A stretch of DNA of 46,436 bases from Spirochaetota bacterium. Lineage in GTDB: Bacteria; Spirochaetota; UBA4802; UBA5550. Shown here piece by piece: positions 1-8,633 of the stretch. Each line of letters opens with the position of its first letter. The first letter of the stretch is position 1. The position numbers were made by a program, and so were the translations under genes. Under the pieces are notes generated by a model. That model was not told where the DNA came from and searched no databases. It was given only the letters and a program-made list of their open reading frames with translations. The stretch is taken from contig JAFGJK010000111.1 in NCBI GenBank assembly GCA_016929135.1, forward strand, positions 1 through 46,436, read 5' to 3'.

Positions 1-635
1 CCGCCGCCGTCTACGGCTATCCCGAGGAGATCCCCATCACCGAGGAGAGCCGGCTACTGCCGATCAATCCCTACGGGAGGGGGAAGCTCTTCATCGAGCA
101 GGTGCTCCAGGACCTGGAGGCTGCGGAGGGGATGCGCTCCGTCAGGCTCAGATATTTCAACGCGGCCGGGGCCGACCCATCCGGCGAGATCGGGGAGAGC
201 CACGTCCCGGAGACGCACCTGATACCCCTGGTGATGCGTTCGCTCCTGGAGGACTACACCCTCACCGTCTTCGGCACCGACTACCGGACCCACGACGGCA
301 CCTGCATCCGCGACTACATCCACGTGAACGACCTGGCCTCGGCGCACGTCCTGGCGCTGGACCGGCTGCTGGAGCGGCGGGAGTCCGGGGTCTTCAACCT
401 GGGCAACGGCCGGGGCTTCACGGTGCGGGAGGTGATCGACTCGGTGCGGCGCGTCACCGGCAGGGAGCCCAGGGTGGCCCTGGGGCCCCGGAGGGCCGGG
501 GACCCGGACGCGCTGGTGGCCTCATCGGCGCGGGCGGCGCGGGAGCTGGGCTGGGAGCCGCACTTCGCCGACATCGACGCCATCGTGGAGAGCGCCTGGC
601 GATGGGAGTCCCGGAGAAAGAGAAAGGGCTACTGA
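1..635 (+). CDS. galE: UDP-glucose 4-epimerase, 3' part (5' end outside window)
   Basis: The frame is already open at the left edge (first full codon at position 3) and ends with TGA at 633-635, so roughly the first 120 residues, including the NAD-binding glycine loop, are outside. The visible part begins AAVYGYPEE, then PITEE, then INPYGRGK, which carries the YxxxK catalytic pair of extended short-chain dehydrogenases. RYFNAAGADP and the GTDYRTHDGTCIRDYIHV stretch follow; together these are GalE signatures. The cytosolic enzyme interconverts UDP-glucose and UDP-galactose for envelope polysaccharides. An internal ATG at 102 is not the start, since homology continues upstream of it. The gene converges on the phosphatase gene with three bases between the two stops and no visible terminator. 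Related sugar-nucleotide epimerases are the only real alternative. Confidence 0.93.
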   Translation, partial: AAVYGYPEEIPITEESRLLPINPYGRGKLFIEQVLQDLEAAEGMRSVRLRYFNAAGADPSGEIGESHVPETHLIPLVMRSLLEDYTLTVFGTDYRTHDGTCIRDYIHVNDLASAHVLALDRLLERRESGVFNLGNGRGFTVREVIDSVRRVTGREPRVALGPRRAGDPDALVASSARAARELGWEPHFADIDAIVESAWRWESRRKRKGY

Positions 636-638
636 GGT

Positions 639-2744
639 CTACCTCTTCCGCACCACGATGATGGTGTAGTCGTCGCGGATCTGTTCCAGATTGATGAAGG
701 TGAAGAACCGCTCCACCACGTGGTTCAGGATGTCCCTTGCCGTGCCGCCCCGCGCCTCCTGCAGCGACTCCATGACGCGCGCCAGCCCGAAGGGGACGTT
801 GTGATAGTTGCAGCTCTCGATGATGCCGTCGGTGAAGAGCATCAGGACGTCGTCCTTCTCCGCCCTGAGCCGGATCACCTGTGGGGGGATGTTCATGAGA
901 TTCACCCCGATGGGCTCGCCCCGGAAGTCCGTGCCGCCCGGTCCGGCCGCGCTGACCTTCCCGTCGGTGGCCCGGCGCACCAGGAGGTCCGGATGCCCCG
1001 CGTTCACGTACTCCACCTCGCCGTCGCGGAACCGCAGGAGTATGCCTGAGATGAAATTGTCCAGGCGCTGCAGCTCCCTGGATATGGTGATGTTGACGTG
1101 CCGGTAGATGTCGTCCAGGGAGGCGCTCTGCATCCCCCTGAAGAGCCGTGCGGTGATGGGCTTGATGAGCATGCCGATGAGGGCCGAGGCGACGCCGTGG
1201 CCGGCGACGTCGAAGAGCGATAGACCCTGGAGCGTCTTCTCACGGTAGTAAAAATCGTAGCAGTCCCCGGAGGCACCGTACTTCGGCATGTAGGTCAGCG
1301 CCACGTCCCAGTTCTTTAGGTCCCTGGGGGGCGTCTCCAGCAGCGAGAGCTGGACCTCGGTGGCCAGGTTCATCTCCATCCTGGCCGTCTCGTTGGCCTG
1401 TTCCAGCTCGCCGTGTATCGACAGGAAGCGGTTTGCCAGCATCAGGGTGATCCCCATCATGAAGATGAAGAACCCGTACTGCGACACCACGTAGTCGTAT
1501 GCCCAGAACATCGAGTCCAGGATATCGAAGACGGCGCATCCCACCATGATGACGGTGCCCAGCAACAGGTTCCCGGCCGTCGAGGTCAGCATCGTGCGTC
1601 CCGCCGCGCTGAGGAACCGCGCCGGCAGCGCCCTGTGCCGGTAGTCACGGTAGACACGGCGGTAGTGTTCCCAGGCGGCGCGGCCGATCCTCCCGAGCGT
1701 GTAGTAGAACAGGGGGACGACGCTGGTGACCTGCCAGACGCGCAGGATGTCGATGACGAAGGGATTCGAGAACGGCAAAAGCGTCAACAGGATCAGGAGG
1801 CCGTAGAAGGCGGCGAAGAACCTGGTGAAGCGGCTGTAGGAGCCGGTGAGGAGCGAGTCCAGGAACGCCCCGATGAGCGGCAGGAGGGCGTAGAGCGAAC
1901 AGTACTCGATCCTGTGGAGCACCGTGGAATCCAGGGTCACCGCGTACACGGCGTGGGTCCTGGTGAGCAGGTAGACGAAGAGGGTCACCGAGAAGAGGCC
2001 GTAGAACAGGTAGAATTTTTCCTCGGAGCGTATGAAGTAGATGAAGATGTGATAGGCGCCGAAGAAAAGGTAGAGGAAGAGGAGTATCAGGGCCGCCTGG
2101 TCGGACCGCCTCTGCTCCAGGGTTTCGTAGTCGTCGATTATGAAGGGGGTGCTGCGGTGGAAGCCGGAATCGATATTGGTGGGATCGGCTAAAATTCTCA
2201 CCGCCAGGAGGTTCCCCCCCGTTTTCAGGATGCGGCAGTCCAGCGGGATGAGCACCTCCCGCAGGTGCCGGTAGCTCGTGATGTTCCCCCTTCCGTCGGT
2301 GTGGAGCTCCGAGCGCAGCAGGTGGCCGTTCAGGTAGACCTCCCAGTTTTCGCCGATATTGGCGAAGAAGACCCCCAGGGAGCGGTTCGGCGGGGGGTAT
2401 CCCTCCCTCAGGGAGAATTCGGCGATGAAGGTGAACTCCCGCGGCGGGTATTCCCTCAGGGAGAACAGCGGCCGGCGGGGCATCCCCGGAAGGGGGAGGT
2501 CCTTCAGCACCGCGCTCCGCCTGCCGCTTTTTACGCCCGGCACCACGAGCCAGTCCTTGTCGTCCGGTCCGGGAATCTGCAGGGTCCACTCCCTGCGGAA
2601 TCCGTTCCGCACGTAGATGGGCACGCCATCGGTGTCGATTTCTCCGGCGAGGAGGGGGCAGGCGACGGCGACCGCCAGCAGCAGCGGCAGGCATGCCCTC
2701 CGGGCGGCAGTGCCGCGGTGATGGTTCGGGCGCATCGTCTTCAT
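639..2744 (-). CDS. 7TMR-DISM membrane receptor with C-terminal SpoIIE/PP2C phosphatase
   Basis: A 701-residue sensor phosphatase. Residues 1-34 look like a signal peptide (basic start, then LLLAVAVACPLLAG). About 35-210 form an extracellular beta-rich 7TMR-DISM-type domain, and about 215-440 hold seven membrane helices starting near LILLFLYLFFGAYHIFIYF. A short coiled linker precedes the catalytic domain, which shows SGDCYDFYY, DVAGHGVASALIG, FTDGIIES and a terminal RDDYTIIVV, the metal-binding acidic motifs of the SpoIIE branch of PP2C. It should dephosphorylate a serine or threonine on a partner, usually an anti-anti-sigma factor, in response to an outside ligand; no such partner is in the window. 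ATG at 2744 is used; a second ATG three codons later is equally possible. This architecture is frequent in Leptospira-type spirochaetes. Confidence 0.92.
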   Translation of the reverse strand: MKTMRPNHHRGTAARRACLPLLLAVAVACPLLAGEIDTDGVPIYVRNGFRREWTLQIPGPDDKDWLVVPGVKSGRRSAVLKDLPLPGMPRRPLFSLREYPPREFTFIAEFSLREGYPPPNRSLGVFFANIGENWEVYLNGHLLRSELHTDGRGNITSYRHLREVLIPLDCRILKTGGNLLAVRILADPTNIDSGFHRSTPFIIDDYETLEQRRSDQAALILLFLYLFFGAYHIFIYFIRSEEKFYLFYGLFSVTLFVYLLTRTHAVYAVTLDSTVLHRIEYCSLYALLPLIGAFLDSLLTGSYSRFTRFFAAFYGLLILLTLLPFSNPFVIDILRVWQVTSVVPLFYYTLGRIGRAAWEHYRRVYRDYRHRALPARFLSAAGRTMLTSTAGNLLLGTVIMVGCAVFDILDSMFWAYDYVVSQYGFFIFMMGITLMLANRFLSIHGELEQANETARMEMNLATEVQLSLLETPPRDLKNWDVALTYMPKYGASGDCYDFYYREKTLQGLSLFDVAGHGVASALIGMLIKPITARLFRGMQSASLDDIYRHVNITISRELQRLDNFISGILLRFRDGEVEYVNAGHPDLLVRRATDGKVSAAGPGGTDFRGEPIGVNLMNIPPQVIRLRAEKDDVLMLFTDGIIESCNYHNVPFGLARVMESLQEARGGTARDILNHVVERFFTFINLEQIRDDYTIIVVRKR

Positions 2745-2892
2745 GGTTCAGCCGTCTCCCTGTATCCAGCATCCCTCTGCCGCACACCCCTCCGTCCCCG
2801 GTGCGCGGTGAAATCCAGCCACATTAAACGGTTGTTTGAAAAAAGGCAAGGAATTTTGCGGCGGCGTCCCGGCTTTCGTGCCGTCACCCCGG

Positions 2893-4125
2893 TCAGTGAC
2901 GGTCCGGGTAGCGGGCCGCTACCGACCTGAGGACCTCCAGCGTGTCGAAAAAGACCTCCACCAGCTCCGGGTCGAACTTGGTGCCCGCGCTCTTCCGAAT
3001 CTCCTCCAGCACGTCCTTCTCCGCCCAGGCGCTCTTGTAGACCCGCTGCGACGAGAGGGCGTCGTAGACGTCGGCCAGGGCCACGATCCTGCCGAAGAGG
3101 GGGATCTCCTCACCCCTCAGGGGCGCGGGATTACCCTTCGAATCCGGCTCCAGGGGCTCCCCGGTCTCGGGGTCCACGTGACCCGGGTAGCCGGTGCCGT
3201 CCCAGTTCTCGTGGTGCCGCATCGCCACGGTGGCCGCCACCTCGTCGAACTCCGACTGCCGGTGCATGAAGAGCCGGGCCCCCTGGAAGGTGTGGCTCTT
3301 CATCACCTGGTACTCCTCCTCGGTGAAGCGCGCTGGTTTCTTCAGGATCAGGTCCGATATGGCCACCTTCCCCACGTCGTGGAGCATGGCGGCCATCCTC
3401 AGTACGTCGCGGTTCTTCTCCAGCTGGTCCGGCGGGACGCGGTGGTTGTGAGCCCACTTCTCGTAGAGCTCCACGGAATAGGAGGCCACCCTGTTGACGT
3501 GTGCCCCCGTCTCCTTCGGGTCCCGGAGCTCCGCCATGCTGATCATGCGGAGGATGAGCGCCCTGGTCATCTGCGCCCGCTGGAGGATCATGCTGGCGGA
3601 GCCGGCGAAATGGCGCACGTAGAGCTCGTCCTCCCTGCTGAAGGGCCTGACCCCCTCCGGGCCGTCCATGGCGTTGATGATCTGCATCACCCCGATGATG
3701 TCGTTCCTGTTGGTCTTCAGGGGGACGGTGAGCATGGAGGTGGTGCGGTAGTCGGACTTTTTGTCGTAGGAGCGGTCGAAGCGGTACGGGGCCTCCTCAG
3801 GGATCTCGTAGACGTCGGGGATGTTCAGCAACTCGCCGGTGGTGGCGGCGTAGCCGGAGAGGGATTTACGGTTGATGGGGATGCGGAGCGAGGTGTAGAT
3901 GAGCTTGTGCCCAGGGGGGAGCTTCCGCTGCAGCGAGTCGGTCTGGACGTTCCGGAAGACCAGCTCGTCCCCGTCCCGGATCTGGATGGAGCCGGCGTCG
4001 GCGCCGACGAACTTTCTCGCCTCGAAGAGGATCCTCTCCAGGAGGATGTCCTCGTCCTGTATCTCGTTCAGCTCGGAGCCGAGCCGTATTATCTCGTTCA
4101 GGCGGTTTGAATCGTCCAGCTGCAT
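2893..4125 (-). CDS. GAF and HD-GYP domain protein, probable cyclic di-GMP phosphodiesterase
   Basis: 410 residues, no membrane segment. Residues about 15-185 form a GAF sensor domain, including TVPLKTNRNDIIGVMQIINA. The second half is an HD-GYP domain: MLHDVGKVAI supplies the HD pair, HHENWDGTGYPG the HHExxDGxGYP signature, and ALADVYDALSSQRVYKSAW the downstream conserved segment. Such proteins hydrolyse cyclic di-GMP in the cytosol, with the GAF domain sensing a small ligand; the ligand is unknown. The acidic N-terminus starts at ATG 4123-4125. It reads the same way as the phosphatase gene but about 150 bases separate them and it has its own candidate promoter, so separate transcription is likely. 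The HD and GYP ligand residues look intact, so I expect activity. Confidence 0.92.
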   Translation of the reverse strand: MQLDDSNRLNEIIRLGSELNEIQDEDILLERILFEARKFVGADAGSIQIRDGDELVFRNVQTDSLQRKLPPGHKLIYTSLRIPINRKSLSGYAATTGELLNIPDVYEIPEEAPYRFDRSYDKKSDYRTTSMLTVPLKTNRNDIIGVMQIINAMDGPEGVRPFSREDELYVRHFAGSASMILQRAQMTRALILRMISMAELRDPKETGAHVNRVASYSVELYEKWAHNHRVPPDQLEKNRDVLRMAAMLHDVGKVAISDLILKKPARFTEEEYQVMKSHTFQGARLFMHRQSEFDEVAATVAMRHHENWDGTGYPGHVDPETGEPLEPDSKGNPAPLRGEEIPLFGRIVALADVYDALSSQRVYKSAWAEKDVLEEIRKSAGTKFDPELVEVFFDTLEVLRSVAARYPDRH

Positions 4126-4231
4126 GATGGGCTCCGTTGCTTCGTTATCGTGTTGTTACGGATGATGCCGTACCACCCTTTCCATAATCGGCCGTTCCAT
4201 GGCGCTCTCCGGGCCGTTTTTGGTATATTTC

Positions 4232-4260
4232 AATGTATATACACTTTTATGTATCGTCAA
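4232..4260 (-). promoter_or_regulatory. Candidate sigma70 promoter of the GAF/HD-GYP gene
   Basis: On the minus strand TTGACG (4255-4260) and TACATT (4232-4237) are separated by 17 bases in a locally AT-rich stretch. This leaves a leader of about 100 bases before the ATG at 4125. Prediction from pattern only. Confidence 0.45.
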
Positions 4261-4782
4261 ACCCTATTTGCCGTAAGGGACGGCAGGGATCTTTACCCCT
4301 TCGCGCTCGATACCGACACATACGTGAACGTCGCCTTTTATGGGGGCGGAGCATAAGGACAAGTCGGAATGAGTGGTACTGTATGGTCTGTGCGGAGGAC
4401 GCGCAAAATCGATTGCCACTTGTCGGTTTTCAGTAACAGTCGTAAACGAGATAGGGACGTCACGCCCCTTTGGCTGGCCGGATCGTTGTATGCCGTACTG
4501 CGGTCACGGCGCCTGCGTGCAATGGGGTGACAATGTCGCGAAAGGTCCTGCCCGGCGCGCTTTGGCACCTGAACATCCTCTGCATCGCGCCCTGGCCATG
4601 CCCGGAATGGGTTTTACGCCGATGCGCGGCATGATGTCGCAAAGCATTTCGGTTCGGACACAGGGGCGCGACGAAGGGGGCGTCGCGCATACGCCCCTTC
4701 GTCTGAAACACGACCGCGCCCAGGTCATGACATTCCGGCCGCTATGGCAGGTCCTGACACGACGATGCGGGTCGGTCATCCA
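4261..4782. other. Intergenic region without a supported gene
   Basis: Between the HD-GYP promoter and the pentapeptide gene. Several frames are open on both strands, but their translations are rich in Arg, His and Pro, match no family I know, and lack ribosome binding sites. The one clear structure is the hairpin at 4670-4703, listed separately, plus a weak 6-bp hairpin at 4269-4285. It could be a decayed gene or carry an unrecognised RNA. Confidence 0.4.
4670..4703. other. Strong hairpin, 13-bp arms with one bulge
   Basis: Arms at 4670-4683 and 4691-4703 pair (GACGAAGGGGGCGT with ACGCCCCTTCGTC, one extra G bulged) around a 7-base loop. No T-run follows on either strand, so it does not look like an intrinsic terminator. 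Confidence 0.45.
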
Positions 4783-5211
4783 TCAATAACCGGCCCAGTC
4801 GATGGTGTTCTTGTTCCTGGCGCCCGATTTGGTTATCAGCTCCTTCCAGAAGGTGCCGATCCTGGCCTTAAAGAAGTTAGTGTTGGTGAGGTTTGCGCCG
4901 GTGAAATTTACCCCGATGAGCATCGCGTTGGAGAAGTTCGTGTTGGTGAGGTTCGCACTGCTCAGGTCAGCGCCGTTCAGGTTCGCCCCCGAAAGGTTCG
5001 CCCTGGCGAGCTTCGCGTAGGACAGGTTCGCCTGGGTCAGGTTCACCTGGCTGAGGTTCGCTCTCTCGAGGTCAGCGTAGCTCAAATCGGCCTTTTCCAG
5101 GTTCCTCTCGCCCTTTTTCGCCTTGGTAAGGTCGCCCTGGTTAAAGGAATGCACGCTCTGGAAGGCCATGGCGATAAATACCGCGATCATACAACTTGAT
5201 AATTTTCTCAT
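4783..5211 (-). CDS. Exported pentapeptide-repeat protein
   Basis: 142 residues. Residues 1-22 form a signal peptide (MRKLSS, then a hydrophobic stretch ending SVHS). From about residue 25 to 115 the sequence is tandem A(D/N)Lxx repeats (ADLSY, ADLER, ANLSQ, ANLSY, ANLSG, ADLSS, ANLTN and so on), which fold into a right-handed quadrilateral beta-helix. The C-terminal 25 residues leave the repeat pattern. The start is supported by GGAGG about 10 bases upstream of the ATG. Pentapeptide proteins have diverse roles; export argues against the DNA-gyrase mimicry of Qnr-type members, which are cytosolic. No partner gene is adjacent and the function is unknown. Confidence 0.85.
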   Translation of the reverse strand: MRKLSSCMIAVFIAMAFQSVHSFNQGDLTKAKKGERNLEKADLSYADLERANLSQVNLTQANLSYAKLARANLSGANLNGADLSSANLTNTNFSNAMLIGVNFTGANLTNTNFFKARIGTFWKELITKSGARNKNTIDWAGY

Positions 5212-5405
5212 CCTGAAATCCTCCGTTGTTTTGTGTGATGGCGGGTATGCGCAGATATGCTGCAGTACGTAACATTACTAGCGGCTTCTCGCTGTCCCGA
5301 TTCTGTTAACGTGACAGATTATGACCGGTGGGTGACGCGCACACATCCCCCAAAAGGGTGAGGAGTTGAAAAATCATCTGTTTTTAATACCATTGCGATA
5401 CGGCG

Positions 5406-6692
5406 CTATTTTAGCGGAACGACGGTGACATCGGCCTGCTGTCCGGATATGAGGTTATATTCTTTAAGAACGTTGATAAGCTGGATTTTATTGTCGACCC
5501 CCAGCTTGTTATAGGCGGCGGTGCAGTGGGTTTTCACGGTCTCGTTGGACAGGCCCAGCATGCGGGCTATATCCTTGCGGGAATTACCCTGTATGATGAG
5601 ATTGATGACATCGGCCTCGCGCGGCGAAAGACGATATCTGTCCCTGAGCCGGCTCAGCTCCTTCACTTCCTTGCCGATGACGAGGACCCCGATGCTGTCG
5701 CCATGGTCATCCCTGACGATTTTAAGCTTGGTGTCGACCAACAGCGGCGGTCCGCCGGGGACCCTGTAGTGCATTCGGCAGGAAAAGCTCTCGAAGGCCC
5801 CGTCTCTCATTCGTTCCAGCTCCCGCGCGATGTCTCCGCTTTCCTCAATTATCCCGGAAAAGGGCCGGTTCACGAGGGATTTGCGCGTGGTCTTGAGAAG
5901 CTCTTCGGCGGCCCTGTTGATCCGGACGATATTGAAATTGTTGTCCAGCAGCAGAAACGACTCGTCGATGGCGGCGACGATGCATTCGCTCACTGCGGCG
6001 GGGGATATTTTCAGGAACTGGTACCTGGCGATGGCGTACCATATTCCCCCCATCCAGAATAAATAGAAAATGGGGGACATCGCCTTGGACATGTAACCTG
6101 TCAGCTTTGAGAGTACTATCTCGTCGGCAGAAATGACCATGATGGAGATGAGCATGGCAATGAATATTATTCTGCCCTGGCTCCGCTCCTTGTTGGTTTT
6201 TGCCCGTCGGCTCCAGACGACAAGGCAGACGGCTCCCGCCGCCATGCAGATGAAATAGTATGCAACCACGTAGGTGAACCAGGGAGACCCGTAATCGGGC
6301 AGGAACTCCCAGTAATTCCCCGTCTTCACGAAATCTCTGAAGAGGATGTGGCCCGTGAAGGTGCGGTAATACAGGGGAAGGGCCGGCAGATATACGGCGG
6401 CATAGACCAGGGGCCGCAGGGAGACGAGCCTCGTGAGGGTAAGTGAAAAATGAAGTGTTATGGGATAGAACGCGATATTGGGAATGGCCCCCAGGGCAAA
6501 CCAGAACAGGAATTCGTCCTTAGTGTCCGATGAAAAGGCGAAGATAGCACAGAATGTCCAGAGGGCGATGCAGAGGCACACCAGGAAAAAAATCCTGTTT
6601 GCCGGCGATCCTTTGTCCAGCTTGAGGGCGTGAAAGCCCAGGTACAGATACAGCACAAAGGAAATAGTGGCCAGAAACGATAGTATGTTCAT
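5406..6692 (-). CDS. Seven-helix membrane sensor with PAS and LuxR-type DNA-binding domains
   Basis: 428 residues in one chain. About residues 1-225 contain seven hydrophobic helices like the N-terminal 7TM region seen on some histidine kinases. A PAS domain follows at about 235-345 (AAIDESFLLLDNNFNIVRIN). From residue 355 there is a LuxR helix-turn-helix: LSPREADVINLIIQGNSRKD, then IARMLGLSNETVKTHCTAAY. It therefore appears to be a one-component, membrane-bound transcription factor that reads a signal at the membrane or through PAS and binds DNA without a phosphorelay. Such fusions are common in spirochaetes. No ribosome binding site is strong at the ATG (6690-6692), but the first helix begins at once, so the start is credible. 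Target genes are unknown. Confidence 0.88.
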   Translation of the reverse strand: MNILSFLATISFVLYLYLGFHALKLDKGSPANRIFFLVCLCIALWTFCAIFAFSSDTKDEFLFWFALGAIPNIAFYPITLHFSLTLTRLVSLRPLVYAAVYLPALPLYYRTFTGHILFRDFVKTGNYWEFLPDYGSPWFTYVVAYYFICMAAGAVCLVVWSRRAKTNKERSQGRIIFIAMLISIMVISADEIVLSKLTGYMSKAMSPIFYLFWMGGIWYAIARYQFLKISPAAVSECIVAAIDESFLLLDNNFNIVRINRAAEELLKTTRKSLVNRPFSGIIEESGDIARELERMRDGAFESFSCRMHYRVPGGPPLLVDTKLKIVRDDHGDSIGVLVIGKEVKELSRLRDRYRLSPREADVINLIIQGNSRKDIARMLGLSNETVKTHCTAAYNKLGVDNKIQLINVLKEYNLISGQQADVTVVPLK

Positions 6693-7311
6693 GGGGCAAC
6701 TTCATCAGCAGAGGGTCCATAAATCAATCATTATCAGGGGAAAAACTTCATATTCAGATGGCCCAGGGGCTGTTTTTAAGTATCTCCTCTATCGTATATC
6801 CCGGGAAAATTTTTGGCTTCGCCGTCAAAGGTCAGCTGCATCTGTTCGGTTCCGTCTGCGTTCATGGTACAGGCATAATTTCTTACCGACCTGCCGCTTC
6901 TCACAACGATCGCATGGGGTTTCTCCGCGATATCGTCGAAAAACCTTTCTCCCCCCGACCTCGTGGCAATGTGGATGATGGCCCCGCCACCGTGAGGACT
7001 ATGGGCATCGGAATTTTTCGTCTCATGATTGCGACATTGTTATTTTTCTTGCTTGATTCAATGACACCGTTTTCCTGCATGTCATATACAACCCTGCTCC
7101 CTCCCCCCGGCCATGAACCATCCCGGCACCAGCAGCGATTACCTATCCATCGCCATGGCCGCGTCGTCTGCTAAAGACAGTTACACCTGCCGGTGCGCCG
7201 GCGAGCCGTGAAACCCACCTGGGCAATGTGCGAAGAACCCGCTGACGGAGATTGTAATGCCTGGGCACGCCCCGCCTCCGCACGTTTCCATGAGCCGGTT
7301 TTAAAATAGTA
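6693..7311. other. Intergenic region with a possible gene remnant on the minus strand
   Basis: No complete gene. On the minus strand a frame is open from about 7011 to a TAA at 6779-6781 and reads like protein (for example FFDDIAEKPHAIVV, MQLTFDGEAKNFPGIYDRG) but has no ATG before its middle and no ribosome binding site. It may be a decayed 3' end. The rest shows nothing I can support; the livJ promoter begins at its right end. Confidence 0.35.
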
Positions 7312-7341
7312 TTGACAAAAATGGAAAGACTCCCCTATCTA
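7312..7341 (+). promoter_or_regulatory. Candidate sigma70 promoter of the liv operon
   Basis: TTGACA at 7312-7317 with TATCTA at 7336-7341 (18-base spacer), preceded by an A/T-rich stretch TTTTAAAATAGTA. The TTG of the -35 box also opens an in-frame extension of livJ, which is rejected as a start because it lies inside the promoter. Confidence 0.55.
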
Positions 7342-7365
7342 TTGGCATTTCCGGGAGGTGGGTAT

Positions 7366-8529
7366 ATGAATTCTATTAAAAATGGAACAGCTATTCTATT
7401 GGCCCTGGTCGTCTCCTTCCTCGTCATGTCGTGCAAGGGTGGGGGAGGCGGCGACACCATCAAGGTGGGGGCCCTCTTCGCGGTGACCGGGCCGGCTTCG
7501 TTCCTCGGTTCACCGGAGAAAAAGACCGCGGAGATGTTCGTGGAGGAGCTCAATGCCAATGGGGGGCTGCTGGGAAAGCAGATCACCCTCATGGTGAAAG
7601 ATACCGGCGGTGATCCGGCTAAGGCGGTTGCCCTGGCGAAGCAGCTCATCAACGAGGAGAAGGTTTTCGCCATCATCGGGCCCTCCACCAGCGGCGAGTC
7701 CCTGCAGGTAAAGGACCTGTGCAACGACGCCAAGGTGATCCTGCTCTCCTGCGCGGCCGCGGAAAAGATCGTGAACCCCGTCGCCAGGTACGTCTTCAAC
7801 ACGCCCCAGAAGGACAGCCACGCAGTGGCCCGCATCTTCGGCGTCATGAAGGACATGGGCATTTCCAGGGTCGGTGTCATCTCGGCGAACACCGGCTTCG
7901 GCAAGGCGGGCAAGGAGCAGCTCGAGACAATCGCGCCCAAGTCGGGGATCCAGATACTCATCAGCGAGGTATACGACAAGGACGCCACTGACCTCACGGG
8001 GGTCCTCACGAAGGTGAAGGCGAAGAACGTGCAGGCCATCGTGAACTGGTCCATCGAGCCGATCCAGGCCATCGTGGCCAAGAACATCAAGCAGATCGGC
8101 ATCACCGTCCCCCTGTTCCAGAGCCACGGCTTCGGCAACGTCAAGTACGCCGCCGCCGCGGGAGAGGCGGGGGAGGGGATCATCTTCCCCGGCGGAAGGC
8201 TCCTCGTCGCGGAGACCCTTCCGGACGGGCATCCGCAGAAAGAGCTGCTGATGAATTACAAGCGGAATTACGAATCGCGCTACAAGGAGGACGTCAGCAC
8301 CTTCGGGGGCCATGCCTACGACGCGCTCCTGATCTTCAAGACCGCGGTTGAGAAGGCGGGGACCCTGGACAGCGAGAAGGTGGCCCAGGCTATGGAGGGG
8401 ATCACCGGCCTCGTGGGGACCGCCGGCGTGTACAACTACTCCGCGGATAACCACAACGGACTCAGCCCTGACGCCTTTGAGATTCTCACCGTCAAGGGGG
8501 GCAGGTTCGGGCTCTATACCAGGAAGTAG
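7366..8529 (+). CDS. livJ: Branched-chain amino-acid-type ABC transporter substrate-binding lipoprotein
   Basis: 387 residues from the ATG at 7366, chosen because GGGAGGTG precedes it at 7353-7360 and because it begins a lipoprotein signal (hydrophobic helix, lipobox LVMSC, Cys 23), followed by a Gly-rich tether. The mature part opens with IKVGALFAVTGPASFLGSPE, the type I periplasmic binding fold of the Leu/Ile/Val-binding family, and keeps AIIGPSTSGES. It captures the ligand outside the inner membrane for the LivHMGF transporter encoded next. The family binds branched-chain amino acids, but also aromatic acids, amides and urea; the phenylacetate-CoA ligase downstream makes an aromatic acid possible here. 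It is the first gene of the operon. Confidence 0.93.
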   Translation: MNSIKNGTAILLALVVSFLVMSCKGGGGGDTIKVGALFAVTGPASFLGSPEKKTAEMFVEELNANGGLLGKQITLMVKDTGGDPAKAVALAKQLINEEKVFAIIGPSTSGESLQVKDLCNDAKVILLSCAAAEKIVNPVARYVFNTPQKDSHAVARIFGVMKDMGISRVGVISANTGFGKAGKEQLETIAPKSGIQILISEVYDKDATDLTGVLTKVKAKNVQAIVNWSIEPIQAIVAKNIKQIGITVPLFQSHGFGNVKYAAAAGEAGEGIIFPGGRLLVAETLPDGHPQKELLMNYKRNYESRYKEDVSTFGGHAYDALLIFKTAVEKAGTLDSEKVAQAMEGITGLVGTAGVYNYSADNHNGLSPDAFEILTVKGGRFGLYTRK

Positions 8530-8537
8530 CCGGCGCC

Positions 8538-8555
8538 GTCCCCCCGCCGGGGGAC
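8538..8555. other. Hairpin just after livJ stop
   Basis: GTCCCCC, a 4-base loop CGCC, and GGGGGAC pair perfectly, 9 bases after the livJ stop. No T-run follows. It may stabilise or attenuate the transcript together with the next hairpin. Confidence 0.45.
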
Positions 8556-8591
8556 CGGTCTGCCGCGCAATCAAATGCAAGGATATGCCGA

Positions 8592-8619
8592 GCCCGGCCC
8601 CCCGGGAGGGGGGCCGGGC
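8592..8619. other. Perfect 12-bp GC hairpin between livJ and livH
   Basis: GCCCGGCCCCCC (8592-8603), loop GGGA, GGGGGGCCGGGC (8608-8619). It ends 14 bases before the livH ATG. Without a T-run it is more likely a 3' stabiliser of the livJ message or partial attenuator than a full terminator, and it would lower permease expression relative to the binding protein. Confidence 0.6.
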
Positions 8620-8633
8620 CGCAACGCGAACTC

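Noticed and set aside
2836..4110. 424-codon open frame on the plus strand
   Set aside because: Shadow of the GAF/HD-GYP gene, whose motifs are unmistakable on the other strand.
4373..4789. 138-codon plus-strand frame and overlapping minus frames
   Set aside because: No ribosome binding site, no recognisable protein, composition typical of chance frames.
6758..7174. 138-codon plus-strand frame
   Set aside because: No ribosome site and not protein-like in its second half; the opposite strand is the better candidate for a remnant.
7312..7365. TTG start extending livJ by 18 codons
   Set aside because: The TTG belongs to the -35 box and the extension would precede a proper lipoprotein signal; ATG 7366 has a ribosome binding site.
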